The notes beneath the pieces are model-generated. The model did not search any database. It saw only the letters and a list, made by a program, of their open reading frames with translations, and was not told the DNA's origin. From assembly GCF_030913705.1 (NCBI RefSeq), contig NZ_CP133190.1:6287501-6351500 (forward strand): DNA of 64,000 nt. Direction: 5' to 3'. Each line of letters begins with the position of its first letter. Position 1 is the first letter of the stretch. Shown piece by piece: positions 27,548-35,478 of this stretch. Position numbers and translations under genes: made by a program. The DNA is from Anaerocolumna sp. MB42-C2 (GTDB taxonomy: Bacteria; Bacillota; Clostridia; Lachnospirales; Lachnospiraceae).

Positions 27548-28600
27548 CTAAATAATAGCACTGACTGCGGCATTGTTAAAGGTATGCCTGAGAGTAACCA
27601 GCCCTGTATTTTCCCGTGAGGGATGTACCCGGTTGGTTAGCAGAATAAAACCTTTTCCTGCTTTTATATCTGCCAGTGCGGAAGTTCCTGTAAAGCCTGT
27701 ATGGTATAAGCTTTCATCCGAGATAAAATCGCAGATATCATTCTCACTATATGGGTGGATCCAGCCAAGGCCCCTGTTAGTGCCCATTCCTTTTGTATGG
27801 TTTTGAAACAAAACCTGAACAGTGGAAGGATTTAATATCATCTGGTCATTTAAAATGCCACGGTTTAGAAGCATTTGCATAAACTTGACCATATCCAAAG
27901 AGGTGGAGAAAAGTCCTGCATGCCCGGTTATTCCTCCTAAAAGCCGGCATTTTTCATCATGTACCACACCCTGAATTATCCGGCCGCTTTGTTTGTCGTA
28001 TTCGGTTGCGGCGCAAAGCTCCATTTGTTTTGCAGGCGGGTTATAAAAGGTATGGGTCATTTCAAGCGGTTTCAAAATATGATCTGTCACATAGGTTTCT
28101 AAGGATCCGGTAACATGTTCTATAACAAATCCAAGAATTATGTATCCGATGTCGGAGTAAATTACTTTCCTGTCGAAGTTCTCTTCCTTAATCCTGTCTG
28201 CATAAATAGCATCAACCAGTTCCCGTCTGTCGGTCATATTCAGGCAGTTGATATCGGCGGCATGGCCTGATGTATGGGTAAGCAGATGTTTTATTGTTAC
28301 TGTAGGATTCTGATACTGTGGTAAAATGCGGCTGACCGGTGTAGACAGGCAGAATTCGCCGGATTCCATTAATTGAAGTATTGCAGTTGTTGTAGCTACG
28401 ACTTTAGTAAGGGAGGCAAGATCATATAAAGTATCTCCTGTAACAGGCTGGGGGGAGGGGAGCAGGCGCCGATTCCCCAAATAATCTAAAATATATTCTG
28501 TTTTGGTAACTAATGCGTAACTCATTCCTGGCGCGGCACCGGCTTCTGAAGCTTTTGTGAGAAGAGTATGAAGAACTTCTTTTTTGGATGGTAGTATCAT
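27548..28600 (-). CDS. Serine hydrolase, beta-lactamase/penicillin-binding-protein class C family
   Basis: A 350-residue enzyme of the beta-lactamase superfamily. I start at the ATG at 28600 because AAAGGAG lies eight bases before it; the longer frame to 28648 has none. Active-site motifs: SLTK (Ser nucleophile and Lys; after DLA), YSDIGY (the Tyr-x-Asn/Asp position) and HTGFTGT (the KTG equivalent, here HTG). The pattern TGDTLYDLASLTKVVATTTA is typical of EstB-like esterases and D-aminopeptidases. No signal peptide is apparent, so it is probably cytosolic and not a resistance enzyme. The natural substrate is unknown. Confidence 0.87.
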   Translation of the reverse strand: MILPSKKEVLHTLLTKASEAGAAPGMSYALVTKTEYILDYLGNRRLLPSPQPVTGDTLYDLASLTKVVATTTAILQLMESGEFCLSTPVSRILPQYQNPTVTIKHLLTHTSGHAADINCLNMTDRRELVDAIYADRIKEENFDRKVIYSDIGYIILGFVIEHVTGSLETYVTDHILKPLEMTHTFYNPPAKQMELCAATEYDKQSGRIIQGVVHDEKCRLLGGITGHAGLFSTSLDMVKFMQMLLNRGILNDQMILNPSTVQVLFQNHTKGMGTNRGLGWIHPYSENDICDFISDESLYHTGFTGTSALADIKAGKGFILLTNRVHPSRENTGLVTLRHTFNNAAVSAII

Positions 28601-28844
28601 ATTTAAATGCTCCTTTCTTATTTTGCAAATGATTGCTATTATAGGCAATTACAACCCATTGATTGCCTGGATACTCCCTCAGGGAAGTATTATAACCTGT
28701 ATTATATCATAAGCTGCAATAATTTCATCACAGTTTTTAAATTTATATCTTTGATAAATATATAAGTAACTTAAGTACTCGGATTTATCAAAATTATCAC
28801 TTATTATTTTAATAGATGTAAAGCACTTGTTAAAAAAATGCATA

Positions 28845-29008
28845 GTTACTGTGCGCTCTCCCTGCAAAAAGCAGCAATTCCGCGAACAATAACACACTTC
28901 GCGATGCACATAAAACATGAAAACAGTGTTCCTACGCTGCAATTTTCCGGTTTTCTGTGACAATACACTCACGAAAAACACGTCGTCTTGTTGCCTGTGA
29001 ACAGTAAC
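28845..29008. repeat. 164-bp element with inverted GTTACTGT-type ends
   Basis: GTTACTGTGCGC (28845-28856) and GTGAACAGTAAC (28997-29008) form an inverted repeat (10 of 12 matches). A third related copy, GCGAACAATAAC (28882-28893), lies inside. The element is richer in GC than its flanks. A 100-residue ORF across it (28679-28981, minus) has no ribosome site I trust and unusual composition. The element may be a small non-autonomous mobile element or a structured RNA. Confidence 0.45.
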
Positions 29009-29047
29009 AATACATATATTATTAAGTTTTATTTTATTCTATTTAAT

Positions 29048-29076
29048 TTGATTTTATAAAAATTGCATGTTATAAT
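29048..29076 (+). promoter_or_regulatory. Promoter of the first chemoreceptor gene
   Basis: TTGATT (29048-29053), 17 bases, TATAAT (29071-29076) with an extended TG. The leader to the ATG at 29292 is about 210 bases and contains no clear gene or known RNA motif. Confidence 0.75.
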
Positions 29077-29291
29077 AAGTCAAGCAATGTCGAAACATGT
29101 AGAAGAGGAGTGATATCATAATAACTTTGAGGGCGGCAGTAAAAATCAGGTATTAACAGGATATTAAATAATATCAGAATAATTAATAAGATAATACAAA
29201 TACAATAAGATTGCCAAAATTCCAAAAATAATTATGCTTATTAAGACAAATAAAAGATGAAATTATTAAATCACCCTATGGAGGAAAAAAT

Positions 29292-30983
29292 ATGAGCATT
29301 AAAAACAAATTGGTAACCGCATTCAGTATTATTTTAATTTTATTAACCGGATTGGGAATCATATCAATTAATTTCTTAGACCGTGTTAATCAGACCTCCA
29401 CGATCATAGCAGAGAAGGTTATACCGCGCCTAGATTGTATAAATCAACTAAATTATGATATTGCAAGATTCCGTTCTTTTGAATTTGAACATATCACATT
29501 ATCTAAAAAGGAAGATATGGATGCTTTGGAAAAAAGAATGGAGGAAAAGAAAACAATTATTAATAAAAATATAGATCTATATCAAAGTTATGATAATGAT
29601 GAACACATACATATTGTTAAAGCAGAATGGGATAAATATTTAGCGGAACATGATAAATTAATACAAGTAAGTCGACAATTAGATATAATAAAGTCCACCG
29701 AAGTTATTAATGATGTAAGCAAAAGTGCATTTTATAATCTTTCTGACGCATTAAAGAGCTTAATTAAGGAAAATGAAGAAAATGCAAATAAAACGAGCCA
29801 TAACGGAGATGAGATGTATGGATATATCAGTATGATTATTTTGGCTATAGTTACTGGAACCATCTTATTCGGAATAATTATGGCAGTTTTTATTACCTAT
29901 AGTGTTACAAAACCAATAAAGAAACTAAAAATTAGATTGCAGGAATTGGTTCAAAAAGGCGGAGATTTAACTCAGTCTATAGATTTAAAGTCCAGGGATG
30001 AGATTGGGGAACTGGCAAGTGCCGTAAATCAGTTTATTGACAATATAAGGGGTATTATAATTGAAGTGAACCACAGCGTCAGCGGTGTTGACAATGCAGT
30101 TTATAGTGTAAAGGAGTGCCTGAATGTTTTAAATGAAAACGTAGATGAGTCTTCCGCTACAATTGAAGAATTATCTGCCGGTATGGAAGAAACCGCGGCG
30201 GCGGCAGAAGAAGTAAACGCTTCCTCCGCTGATATAGCAAGCGCTTCCGAAGCTTTAGCGGAAAGAGCTCAGCAAGGAGCGGAAGCGGTAAGTAAAATAA
30301 ATGAAAGAGCTGCTTACCTGAAAAAAGGTGCAAGTGATTCCCAGATAGCTGCAAATGCTGTATATGAAAACACGAAAGTAAACTTGGAGGCAGCCTTAAA
30401 AAAATCTGATGGGATATCTCAGATTAATGTGTTGTCTCATGCTATACTTGAAATTTCTGAGCAGACAAATCTTTTGGCCCTTAATGCAGCAATCGAAGCT
30501 GCCAGGGCGGGGGAAGCGGGGAAAGGTTTTGCAGTAGTTGCAGACGAAATAAGAAAACTTGCAGAGGATTCAAAAACAACAGTAAGTGAAATTCAAAAAG
30601 TAACCGTGGAAGTATTATCATCAGTAAATGAACTGGCAGCTAACTCTAAAACGATTATGGAATTTTTTGATACGACGGTCTCAAACGATTATAAGGAAAT
30701 GGTTAAAATCGGCACAGCATATGGTGACGACGGATTATTTGTAGATAATCTTGTAAGTGACTTCAGTGCCACTTCTGAGGAATTAACTGCTACGATTGAT
30801 GGAGTTATAAAAGCTGTTTCAGAAGTTGCAATAACAGTAGGAGAAGGAGCAGCCGGAACGCAGGATATAGCAGAGAGAATCATTAAAATAGTAGAACTTG
30901 TGGAAGAAGTGAATAAACAAATGAACATAAGCTTGGAGAGTTCAGACAATCTAAAGAATGCGGTGAATAAATTTAAAGTTTAA
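29292..30983 (+). CDS. Methyl-accepting chemotaxis protein
   Basis: A 563-residue chemoreceptor. Helix 1 is at about residues 8-28, an extracytoplasmic four-helix-bundle (4HB_MCP) sensor lies between 30 and 175, helix 2 at about 178-203, HAMP at 205-255, then the long signalling domain. The hairpin tip motif EISEQTNLLALNAAIEAARA and following GKGFAVVADEIRKLAE are the sites for CheA/CheW coupling. The sensor contains no recognisable ligand motif. GGAGG sits eight bases before the start. It is a single gene with its own promoter and terminator; no che genes are nearby. Confidence 0.93.
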   Translation: MSIKNKLVTAFSIILILLTGLGIISINFLDRVNQTSTIIAEKVIPRLDCINQLNYDIARFRSFEFEHITLSKKEDMDALEKRMEEKKTIINKNIDLYQSYDNDEHIHIVKAEWDKYLAEHDKLIQVSRQLDIIKSTEVINDVSKSAFYNLSDALKSLIKENEENANKTSHNGDEMYGYISMIILAIVTGTILFGIIMAVFITYSVTKPIKKLKIRLQELVQKGGDLTQSIDLKSRDEIGELASAVNQFIDNIRGIIIEVNHSVSGVDNAVYSVKECLNVLNENVDESSATIEELSAGMEETAAAAEEVNASSADIASASEALAERAQQGAEAVSKINERAAYLKKGASDSQIAANAVYENTKVNLEAALKKSDGISQINVLSHAILEISEQTNLLALNAAIEAARAGEAGKGFAVVADEIRKLAEDSKTTVSEIQKVTVEVLSSVNELAANSKTIMEFFDTTVSNDYKEMVKIGTAYGDDGLFVDNLVSDFSATSEELTATIDGVIKAVSEVAITVGEGAAGTQDIAERIIKIVELVEEVNKQMNISLESSDNLKNAVNKFKV

Positions 30984-30990
30984 TATAGTT

Positions 30991-31022
30991 AAGGGGCTGT
31001 TGGAAATACAGCTCCTTTTTTA
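30991..31022 (+). terminator. Terminator of the first chemoreceptor gene
   Basis: GGGGCTGT (30993-31000) pairs with ACAGCTCC (31008-31015) with one wobble pair, followed by TTTTTT. Confidence 0.85.
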
Positions 31023-31393
31023 GACTTCCTGTATTGACTAATTGTAACCTTTTACGACTTTATCTACAGATGAGCTGGACAATATTTATACTAGTTATTT
31101 TCTTTAGAAAAATTCATTATTTTATGTAACTGAATAAAGGCATTACGTATACATAAATTTTATGAATAACGATGTTAGAATCTGCCGGTAACCGGTTCAG
31201 AGATTAGTGCAATACCATAAAAGCTGCCGGCTGCATAATCTAAGTTTTACCGGAATATGCAGCCGGAGTCAATCATTTAAGTATTATTTTAAAGAATATA
31301 GCTCCGCGTTTCCCAAAAGCCAATATCTTTAAAGATTTTGGAGAGTATTATTTTGGATGGTATTAGTTGGCATTTTTTAATGAAAATTAGTAA
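31023..31393 (-). terminator. Gap with a GC-rich hairpin, probable terminator of the minus-strand gene pair
   Basis: CCGGCTGCATA (31227-31237) and TATGCAGCCGG (31256-31266) form an 11-bp perfect stem; on the minus strand it is followed by CAGCTTTTAT. A second palindrome, CCGGTAACCGG, lies at about 31184-31194. No ORF is supported in this stretch. Confidence 0.5.
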
Positions 31394-31669
31394 TTATTTC
31401 TTTTTTGGAATTAATTTTTTAATCATTTCCAGTTTCTGCTTATCTGCCGGCGACATGTCTTTCGTTAAAATTTCAACCATTAAATTTGATTCATCGGGAG
31501 TAAAGGTAAGACCTAAGGCCTTCATTTTAGCATTCGCTTTAATAAGCAGCGGTAAGGCTTTATCTGCAGGTTTTCCTTCTGCCTCATTAGCTAAATCAAC
31601 TAAAATTGCTAATTTTCTGGCGTCGATATTTTTCATTGCAGGATGGTTAATCCATTCTAAATCTTTCAT
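31394..31669 (-). CDS. Conserved-looking small helical protein, unknown function
   Basis: A 91-residue cytosolic protein without signal peptide. It is lysine-rich and predicted helical throughout (KLAILVDLANEAEGKPADKALPLLIKAN). I do not recognise a family. Its C-terminus, ILTKDMSPADKQKLEMIKKL, resembles the C-terminus of the 165-residue protein encoded 58 bases upstream (SSMLTPEQKSTFDNINTMF), with matching spacing, so the two may share a domain. They are on the same strand and very likely co-transcribed. Ribosome site AGGAGA is present before the start. Confidence 0.7.
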   Translation of the reverse strand: MKDLEWINHPAMKNIDARKLAILVDLANEAEGKPADKALPLLIKANAKMKALGLTFTPDESNLMVEILTKDMSPADKQKLEMIKKLIPKKK

Positions 31670-31727
31670 ATCTTCTCCTGTCTGCGTTTCAACGCTTATA
31701 TTATATTATGGTTTATAAGTTAATCGG

Positions 31728-32225
31728 TCACTGCATTGCACTGAACATCGTATTAATATTATCAAAGGTGCTTTTTTGCTCCGGTGTTAACATGGAACTT
31801 AAGATTTCCATCATATCCGAGTTTCCAAAGCCGCTTGAACCGTCAGAATTTTCTGAATCTCCGGATTGTGAAGCCATCGTAGATGCAAAGGCAGAGTATG
31901 TATCATATAAGCTTTTGGCTTTCATAAAATTTAAGAACATATCAATTAATTCCCTTTCTTGATCGTAACAGACACCTCTTATATTGGTCAATAATGCTTC
32001 TATGTCAATATTTTCTTTCTTGAGGCTTAAGGTAGTTACTGAACTTTTTTGTTTCATGGTCTGAAAAGCATCCATTAATTCTCCTGTCTTAATAAACAAA
32101 TTTACGGACTGCTGAGAATCACTGTCAAGATAAGGAAAAGCTGCTTTAATTATGTCCAGTATATGGCTAAATCCGTTTCGATTAGGTCTGACTGATGAAA
32201 CTTTGGGGTTATTGTCGATATCCAT
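31728..32225 (-). CDS. Unknown helical protein, partner of the downstream small protein
   Basis: A 165-residue cytosolic protein of unknown function. It is helical, with a Ser/Gly/Asp-rich linker (about residues 128-140, GDSENSDGSSGFGNSD) before the C-terminal MLTPEQKSTF motif that is shared with the next gene. The first half (HILDIIKAAFPYLDSDSQQSVNLFIKTGEL) could form amphipathic helices. It has a GGAGAAG site upstream. The cluster's relation to luxS, next on the same strand but upstream behind its own terminator, is not evident. Confidence 0.72.
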   Translation of the reverse strand: MDIDNNPKVSSVRPNRNGFSHILDIIKAAFPYLDSDSQQSVNLFIKTGELMDAFQTMKQKSSVTTLSLKKENIDIEALLTNIRGVCYDQERELIDMFLNFMKAKSLYDTYSAFASTMASQSGDSENSDGSSGFGNSDMMEILSSMLTPEQKSTFDNINTMFSAMQ

Positions 32226-32349
32226 GGCTTCTCCAATTCTCTTTTATCATTATACTATATTCAAAGGAAATGAAAATATTACTATTTAACATGCCATAAA
32301 GGGCAAGCCCTAAGTTGAAAGTATTGAAAGACTGGCATCTTCGTACTTA

Positions 32350-32430
32350 AACGGGCTTCCAGTCAATTGAAAGGCTCTTTCCGCCGGTCGGGCTTTTATT
32401 ATATAGGAGGTTCGGAGTACTTTAATAAAA
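32350..32430 (-). repeat. Dispersed modular hairpin repeat, copy D (inverted)
   Basis: Read on the minus strand it gives GTACTCCGAACCTCC, then ATAAAAGCCCGACCGGCGG, matching the opening blocks of copy A (TTCTCCGAACTTCC) and copy B (ATAAAAAAGCCCGACCG). The hairpin blocks that follow in A and B are not clearly preserved. This covers most of the 294-base gap between the gene pair and luxS. Confidence 0.5.
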
Positions 32431-32460
32431 TAAGAAAAAGAGGCTGTTGGTAACAGCCCC
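32431..32460 (-). terminator. Terminator of luxS
   Basis: AGGCTGTT (32441-32448) and AACAGCCC (32452-32459) form a short tight stem; on the minus strand it is followed by CTTTTTCTTA. Confidence 0.82.
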
Positions 32461-32519
32461 ATTTATCGCATTAAATATAATATAGAGTTTTCAAAAACAT
32501 GTTTATAGAGGTTATAATT

Positions 32520-32999
32520 TTAAACCGGATAAACTAAGTTAGGTTCGGCAATATCTAACAGAGTCTCTTCTAAAAATCTTTTTGCCAAATATTTAGCCAT
32601 ATTTAAGTTCATGTCAAGGTAATTTCCGCAATTTACAGCAGCAGCACCAGGGACATCACCCTCAAAATCTCTAATAAATTCAAACATATCCGTTAATAGC
32701 GGAATAATATCTTTTGATTCATAATCACCTGCAAGTATTAGGTAAAATCCGGTTCGGCATCCCATAGGCCCAAAATAAATTATTTTAGAAGAATAATCAG
32801 GATGATTTCTTAAATAAGTTGCAGCAAGGTGTTCGATCGTATGAATTTCCGCTGTATTCATTACCGGTTCAAAATTAGGTCTGGTCATACGAATATCAAA
32901 GGTGGTAAGGACTTCTTTTCCTGCCGTATCCTTTCTTGAGACATATACTCCTCTTAATAATTTCATATGATCAATAGTAAAACTGGCGATTTGTTTCAT
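32520..32999 (-). CDS. luxS: S-ribosylhomocysteine lyase LuxS
   Basis: A 159-residue cytosolic metalloenzyme that splits S-ribosylhomocysteine into homocysteine and the AI-2 precursor DPD, completing the activated methyl cycle. The metal ligands are in HTIEHLAATYLR (two histidines) and the later cysteine in NCGNYLDMNL; the substrate loop FGPMGCRTGFYL contains the catalytic cysteine. Length is standard. The ribosome site TAGGAGG lies six bases before the ATG. It is transcribed alone here, without pfs or methionine genes beside it. Confidence 0.96.
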   Translation of the reverse strand: MKQIASFTIDHMKLLRGVYVSRKDTAGKEVLTTFDIRMTRPNFEPVMNTAEIHTIEHLAATYLRNHPDYSSKIIYFGPMGCRTGFYLILAGDYESKDIIPLLTDMFEFIRDFEGDVPGAAAVNCGNYLDMNLNMAKYLAKRFLEETLLDIAEPNLVYPV

Positions 33000-33238
33000 G
33001 ATTTCCTCCTATAAAATTAATTAGCTTATTTTAAATTCTAGATTATTTATTTTGCATTATAGTTATAATAAAAATTATATTAATTATAACATAGAATGTC
33101 CAAACAAAGAAGAACAAGTTTTACGAAAATTTTAATTGATTCAACTGGATTTTTTACCTTTTTTCGTTTATAATTCAAGAGAATAGCAATTATAACAATC
33201 TGGAAAACTACTACATAAAGAGAAGAAAGGACATTAAT

Positions 33239-33856
33239 ATGATTGACAGCATAATATTTGATTTAGACGGTACCTTATGGGATTCTACCGATGCTGCTGC
33301 TGAGATATGGAGGGAAGCAGCAGGAAAGTATACAGAGGTAAAGGATATTATTAATGCCGACAGATTAAAGGCCTTATATGGTCTGCCTCTTGAAGAAATA
33401 GCCATAAAGTTGTTACCAAGCCTTTCTAAGGAGACAGCGATTGAAATTATGCGGGAAAGTACTACGAAACAATGTCCCTACTTAGAAAAAGTCGGTGGTA
33501 TCCTGTTCGATGGTTTGGAAGATACGTTAATAAAATTAAAAGATAAATACAGACTTTTTATTGTCAGTAATTGTGAAGAAGGATATATTCAATGCTTTCT
33601 TAAAGCACACCAGCTTAAGGATTATTTTGATGATTTTGAATATCCCGGCAGATCCGGTCTTTTGAAAGCAGATAATATAAGAACGATAATAAAACGTAAT
33701 CATTTAAATAAACCGATATATGTTGGTGATACTTTAGGTGATGCTTTAGCTACCAGGGAAGCCGGTATCCCCTTTGTTTATGCCAGATATGGTTTTGGAC
33801 ATGTTACTGAGTATGATTATGTAATTGATTCTTTTCCTGAACTTCTTAAGCTGTAA
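33239..33856 (+). CDS. HAD-superfamily phosphatase (phosphoglycolate phosphatase-like)
   Basis: A 205-residue HAD hydrolase. Motif I is FDLDGTLWD (nucleophile Asp8 and acid Asp10), motif II is VSN, motif III Lys is around residue 140 and motif IV is VGDTLGDALA. A helical cap lies between motifs I and II, so it is a subclass IA enzyme resembling phosphoglycolate phosphatases or beta-phosphoglucomutases. The substrate is unclear. The start is supported by AGAAAGGA. It is followed by the Trp T-box, which has its own promoter, so it is not in the trpS transcript. Confidence 0.88.
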   Translation: MIDSIIFDLDGTLWDSTDAAAEIWREAAGKYTEVKDIINADRLKALYGLPLEEIAIKLLPSLSKETAIEIMRESTTKQCPYLEKVGGILFDGLEDTLIKLKDKYRLFIVSNCEEGYIQCFLKAHQLKDYFDDFEYPGRSGLLKADNIRTIIKRNHLNKPIYVGDTLGDALATREAGIPFVYARYGFGHVTEYDYVIDSFPELLKL

Positions 33857-33864
33857 AAAGGGGA

Positions 33865-33893
33865 TTGACTTTTCGAATTATCATAGATATACT
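33865..33893 (+). promoter_or_regulatory. Promoter for the trpS T-box leader
   Basis: TTGACT (33865-33870), 17 bases, TATACT (33888-33893). Transcription should begin near 33900, leading into the T-box RNA. Confidence 0.7.
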
Positions 33894-33984
33894 TTAATTA
33901 TAATATTTATCAATGTTGAAAATGAAATCCGGTGATTTCTCGGGACAATTTAATAGTTACAGATTTCCGATTATTAAGAATAGT

Positions 33985-34249
33985 AAGTATAATAATATAT
34001 TAACAGAGAGCTGCAGAGGGTGGAACTGCGGTAATAAAGTTATACCGAATGGACTTATAGGATCAGGAAGAACAGTGCAAACTTAGTAAAACCTGACGGG
34101 ACTCCGTCCGTTATCAAAGGAGAAGGTATATGAGAGGGAATGGTTTCATATACAGAATAGAGCGGGTGTTAAAACACCAAACCGGGTGGTACCGCAGAAG
34201 CTGATAAAACTTCTGTCCCAGTAATAAATACTGTGACAGAAGTTTTTTT
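33985..34249 (+). ncRNA. Tryptophan-specific T-box riboswitch with terminator
   Basis: Stem I: AAGTATAA (33985-33992) pairs with TTATA and CTT on the 3' side (34040-34056), leaving a specifier loop CCGAATGGA with the codon TGG (34050-34052), matching tRNA-Trp. The AGAGAG motif (34005-34010) and the upper stem CTGCAG/CTGCGG are typical. The T-box core TGGTACC (34187-34193) pairs with uncharged tRNA ends. The terminator is AACTTCTGTC (34208-34217) with GACAGAAGTT (34235-34244) and a T run. Uncharged tRNA-Trp should prevent termination and raise trpS expression. Confidence 0.93.
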
Positions 34250-34388
34250 ATCGTATAAAAAATATGTCCTGTACGATAAAAAAGCCCGACCGACAGGATG
34301 CACAAGAAGTGACAGAGGAAGATTGTCACTAAAGTGACAGCATGTCAGCGCTAGAGTTTAGCGAACCGGACTACTGAATTGTATAAAA
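34245..34388 (+). repeat. Dispersed modular hairpin repeat, copy B, between T-box and trpS
   Basis: It opens with TTATCGTA/TACGATAA (about 34249-34279), then ATAAAAAAGCCCG, ACAGGATGCACA, AGATTGTCACT, GTGACAGC and GTCAGCGCTAGAGT, matching copy A at 6.1 kb block by block. It fills the 165 bases between the T-box terminator and trpS, where little extra leader is expected. Confidence 0.68.
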
Positions 34389-34414
34389 ATTACGTATATG
34401 AAGGAGAATAACTT

Positions 34415-35419
34415 ATGTTAGATGGAAAAAAGACATTATTTAGTGGAATGCAGGCTACAGGCAATCTTACGTTAGGTAATTATTTAGGCGCTTTAAATAA
34501 CTGGCTGACTTTAAATGAAGAATACGAATGTTTTTATTGTGTTGTGGATCTTCATTCTATAACAATCAGACAGGACCCGGCTGAACTGAGAAAGAGAGCG
34601 AGAGCATTATTGACACTTTATATTGCTGCCGGTTTGGATCCGGTAAAAAACTGTATCTATTATCAGTCACATGTATCAGGCCATGCAGAATTAAGCTGGA
34701 TTTTAAATTGTTTTACTTATATGGGTGAATTAAACCGTATGACTCAGTTTAAAGACAAAGCTGCCAAACATTCGGATAATATTAATGCAGGTTTATTTAC
34801 CTATCCTGTATTAATGGCTGCTGATATTCTTTTATTTCAATCCGATGTAGTTCCTGTGGGTGCCGACCAGAAGCAGCATTTGGAGATTGCCAGAGATATT
34901 GCGGAGCGTTTCAATGGAATCTACGGCAATGTATTTACGATTCCGGAACCTTATATCGGTAAAGTCGGAGCTAAGATTATGAGTCTACAGGAACCATCAA
35001 AAAAGATGTCAAAATCCGATGAAAATGTAAATGCCAGTATCTATTTAATGGATGATCCGGATACGGTAATCCGAAAGTTTAAGAGAGCGGTTACGGATTC
35101 GGATAACCAGATTATCTATACCGATGATAAGCCGGGTATCAAAAATTTAATTGATATCTATAGCTTAACAACCAATAAAACCGTAGAAGAAGTAGTTAAG
35201 GAATTTGACGGAAAAGGATACGGTGATTTTAAAATGGCCGTAGGAGAAACGGTAGCTTCCATATTAAAACCGATTCAGGACAGAGTGGCTGATCTAAATA
35301 AGGATAAGGCATATGTTGATGGTATCATTAAAGATAATGCGGAAAAAGCAAACTATTACGCAACTAAAACTTTAAGAAAAGTACAAAAGAAAGTCGGCTT
35401 TCCGGAGAAGATACGCTAG
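34415..35419 (+). CDS. trpS: Tryptophanyl-tRNA synthetase
   Basis: A 334-residue class I synthetase that charges tRNA-Trp. The HIGH-type motif appears as ATGNLTLGNYLG (T-L-G-N), and the KMSKS loop is KKMSKS (in EPSKKMSKSDENV). The family opening KKTLFSGMQATG is present. Length is usual for bacterial TrpRS. AAGGAG lies before the ATG. It is controlled by the Trp T-box upstream, with a repeat element between. The downstream hydroxyacid dehydrogenase begins 60 bases later, with no terminator seen, so they may be co-transcribed. Confidence 0.96.
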   Translation: MLDGKKTLFSGMQATGNLTLGNYLGALNNWLTLNEEYECFYCVVDLHSITIRQDPAELRKRARALLTLYIAAGLDPVKNCIYYQSHVSGHAELSWILNCFTYMGELNRMTQFKDKAAKHSDNINAGLFTYPVLMAADILLFQSDVVPVGADQKQHLEIARDIAERFNGIYGNVFTIPEPYIGKVGAKIMSLQEPSKKMSKSDENVNASIYLMDDPDTVIRKFKRAVTDSDNQIIYTDDKPGIKNLIDIYSLTTNKTVEEVVKEFDGKGYGDFKMAVGETVASILKPIQDRVADLNKDKAYVDGIIKDNAEKANYYATKTLRKVQKKVGFPEKIR

Positions 35420-35478
35420 TCTGCCGTATTTGTAAGCGGACAGCAAAATTTCGAACTGTAAAGCTGTGGAGGAATTAC

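Noticed and set aside
28679..28981. A 100-residue open frame on the minus strand
   Set aside because: It crosses the GTTACTGT element, has no convincing ribosome site and has odd composition; I regard it as chance.
31338..31962. Two plus-strand frames (126 and 84 residues) over the 91- and 165-residue genes
   Set aside because: They are antisense to genes with better codon pattern and ribosome sites.
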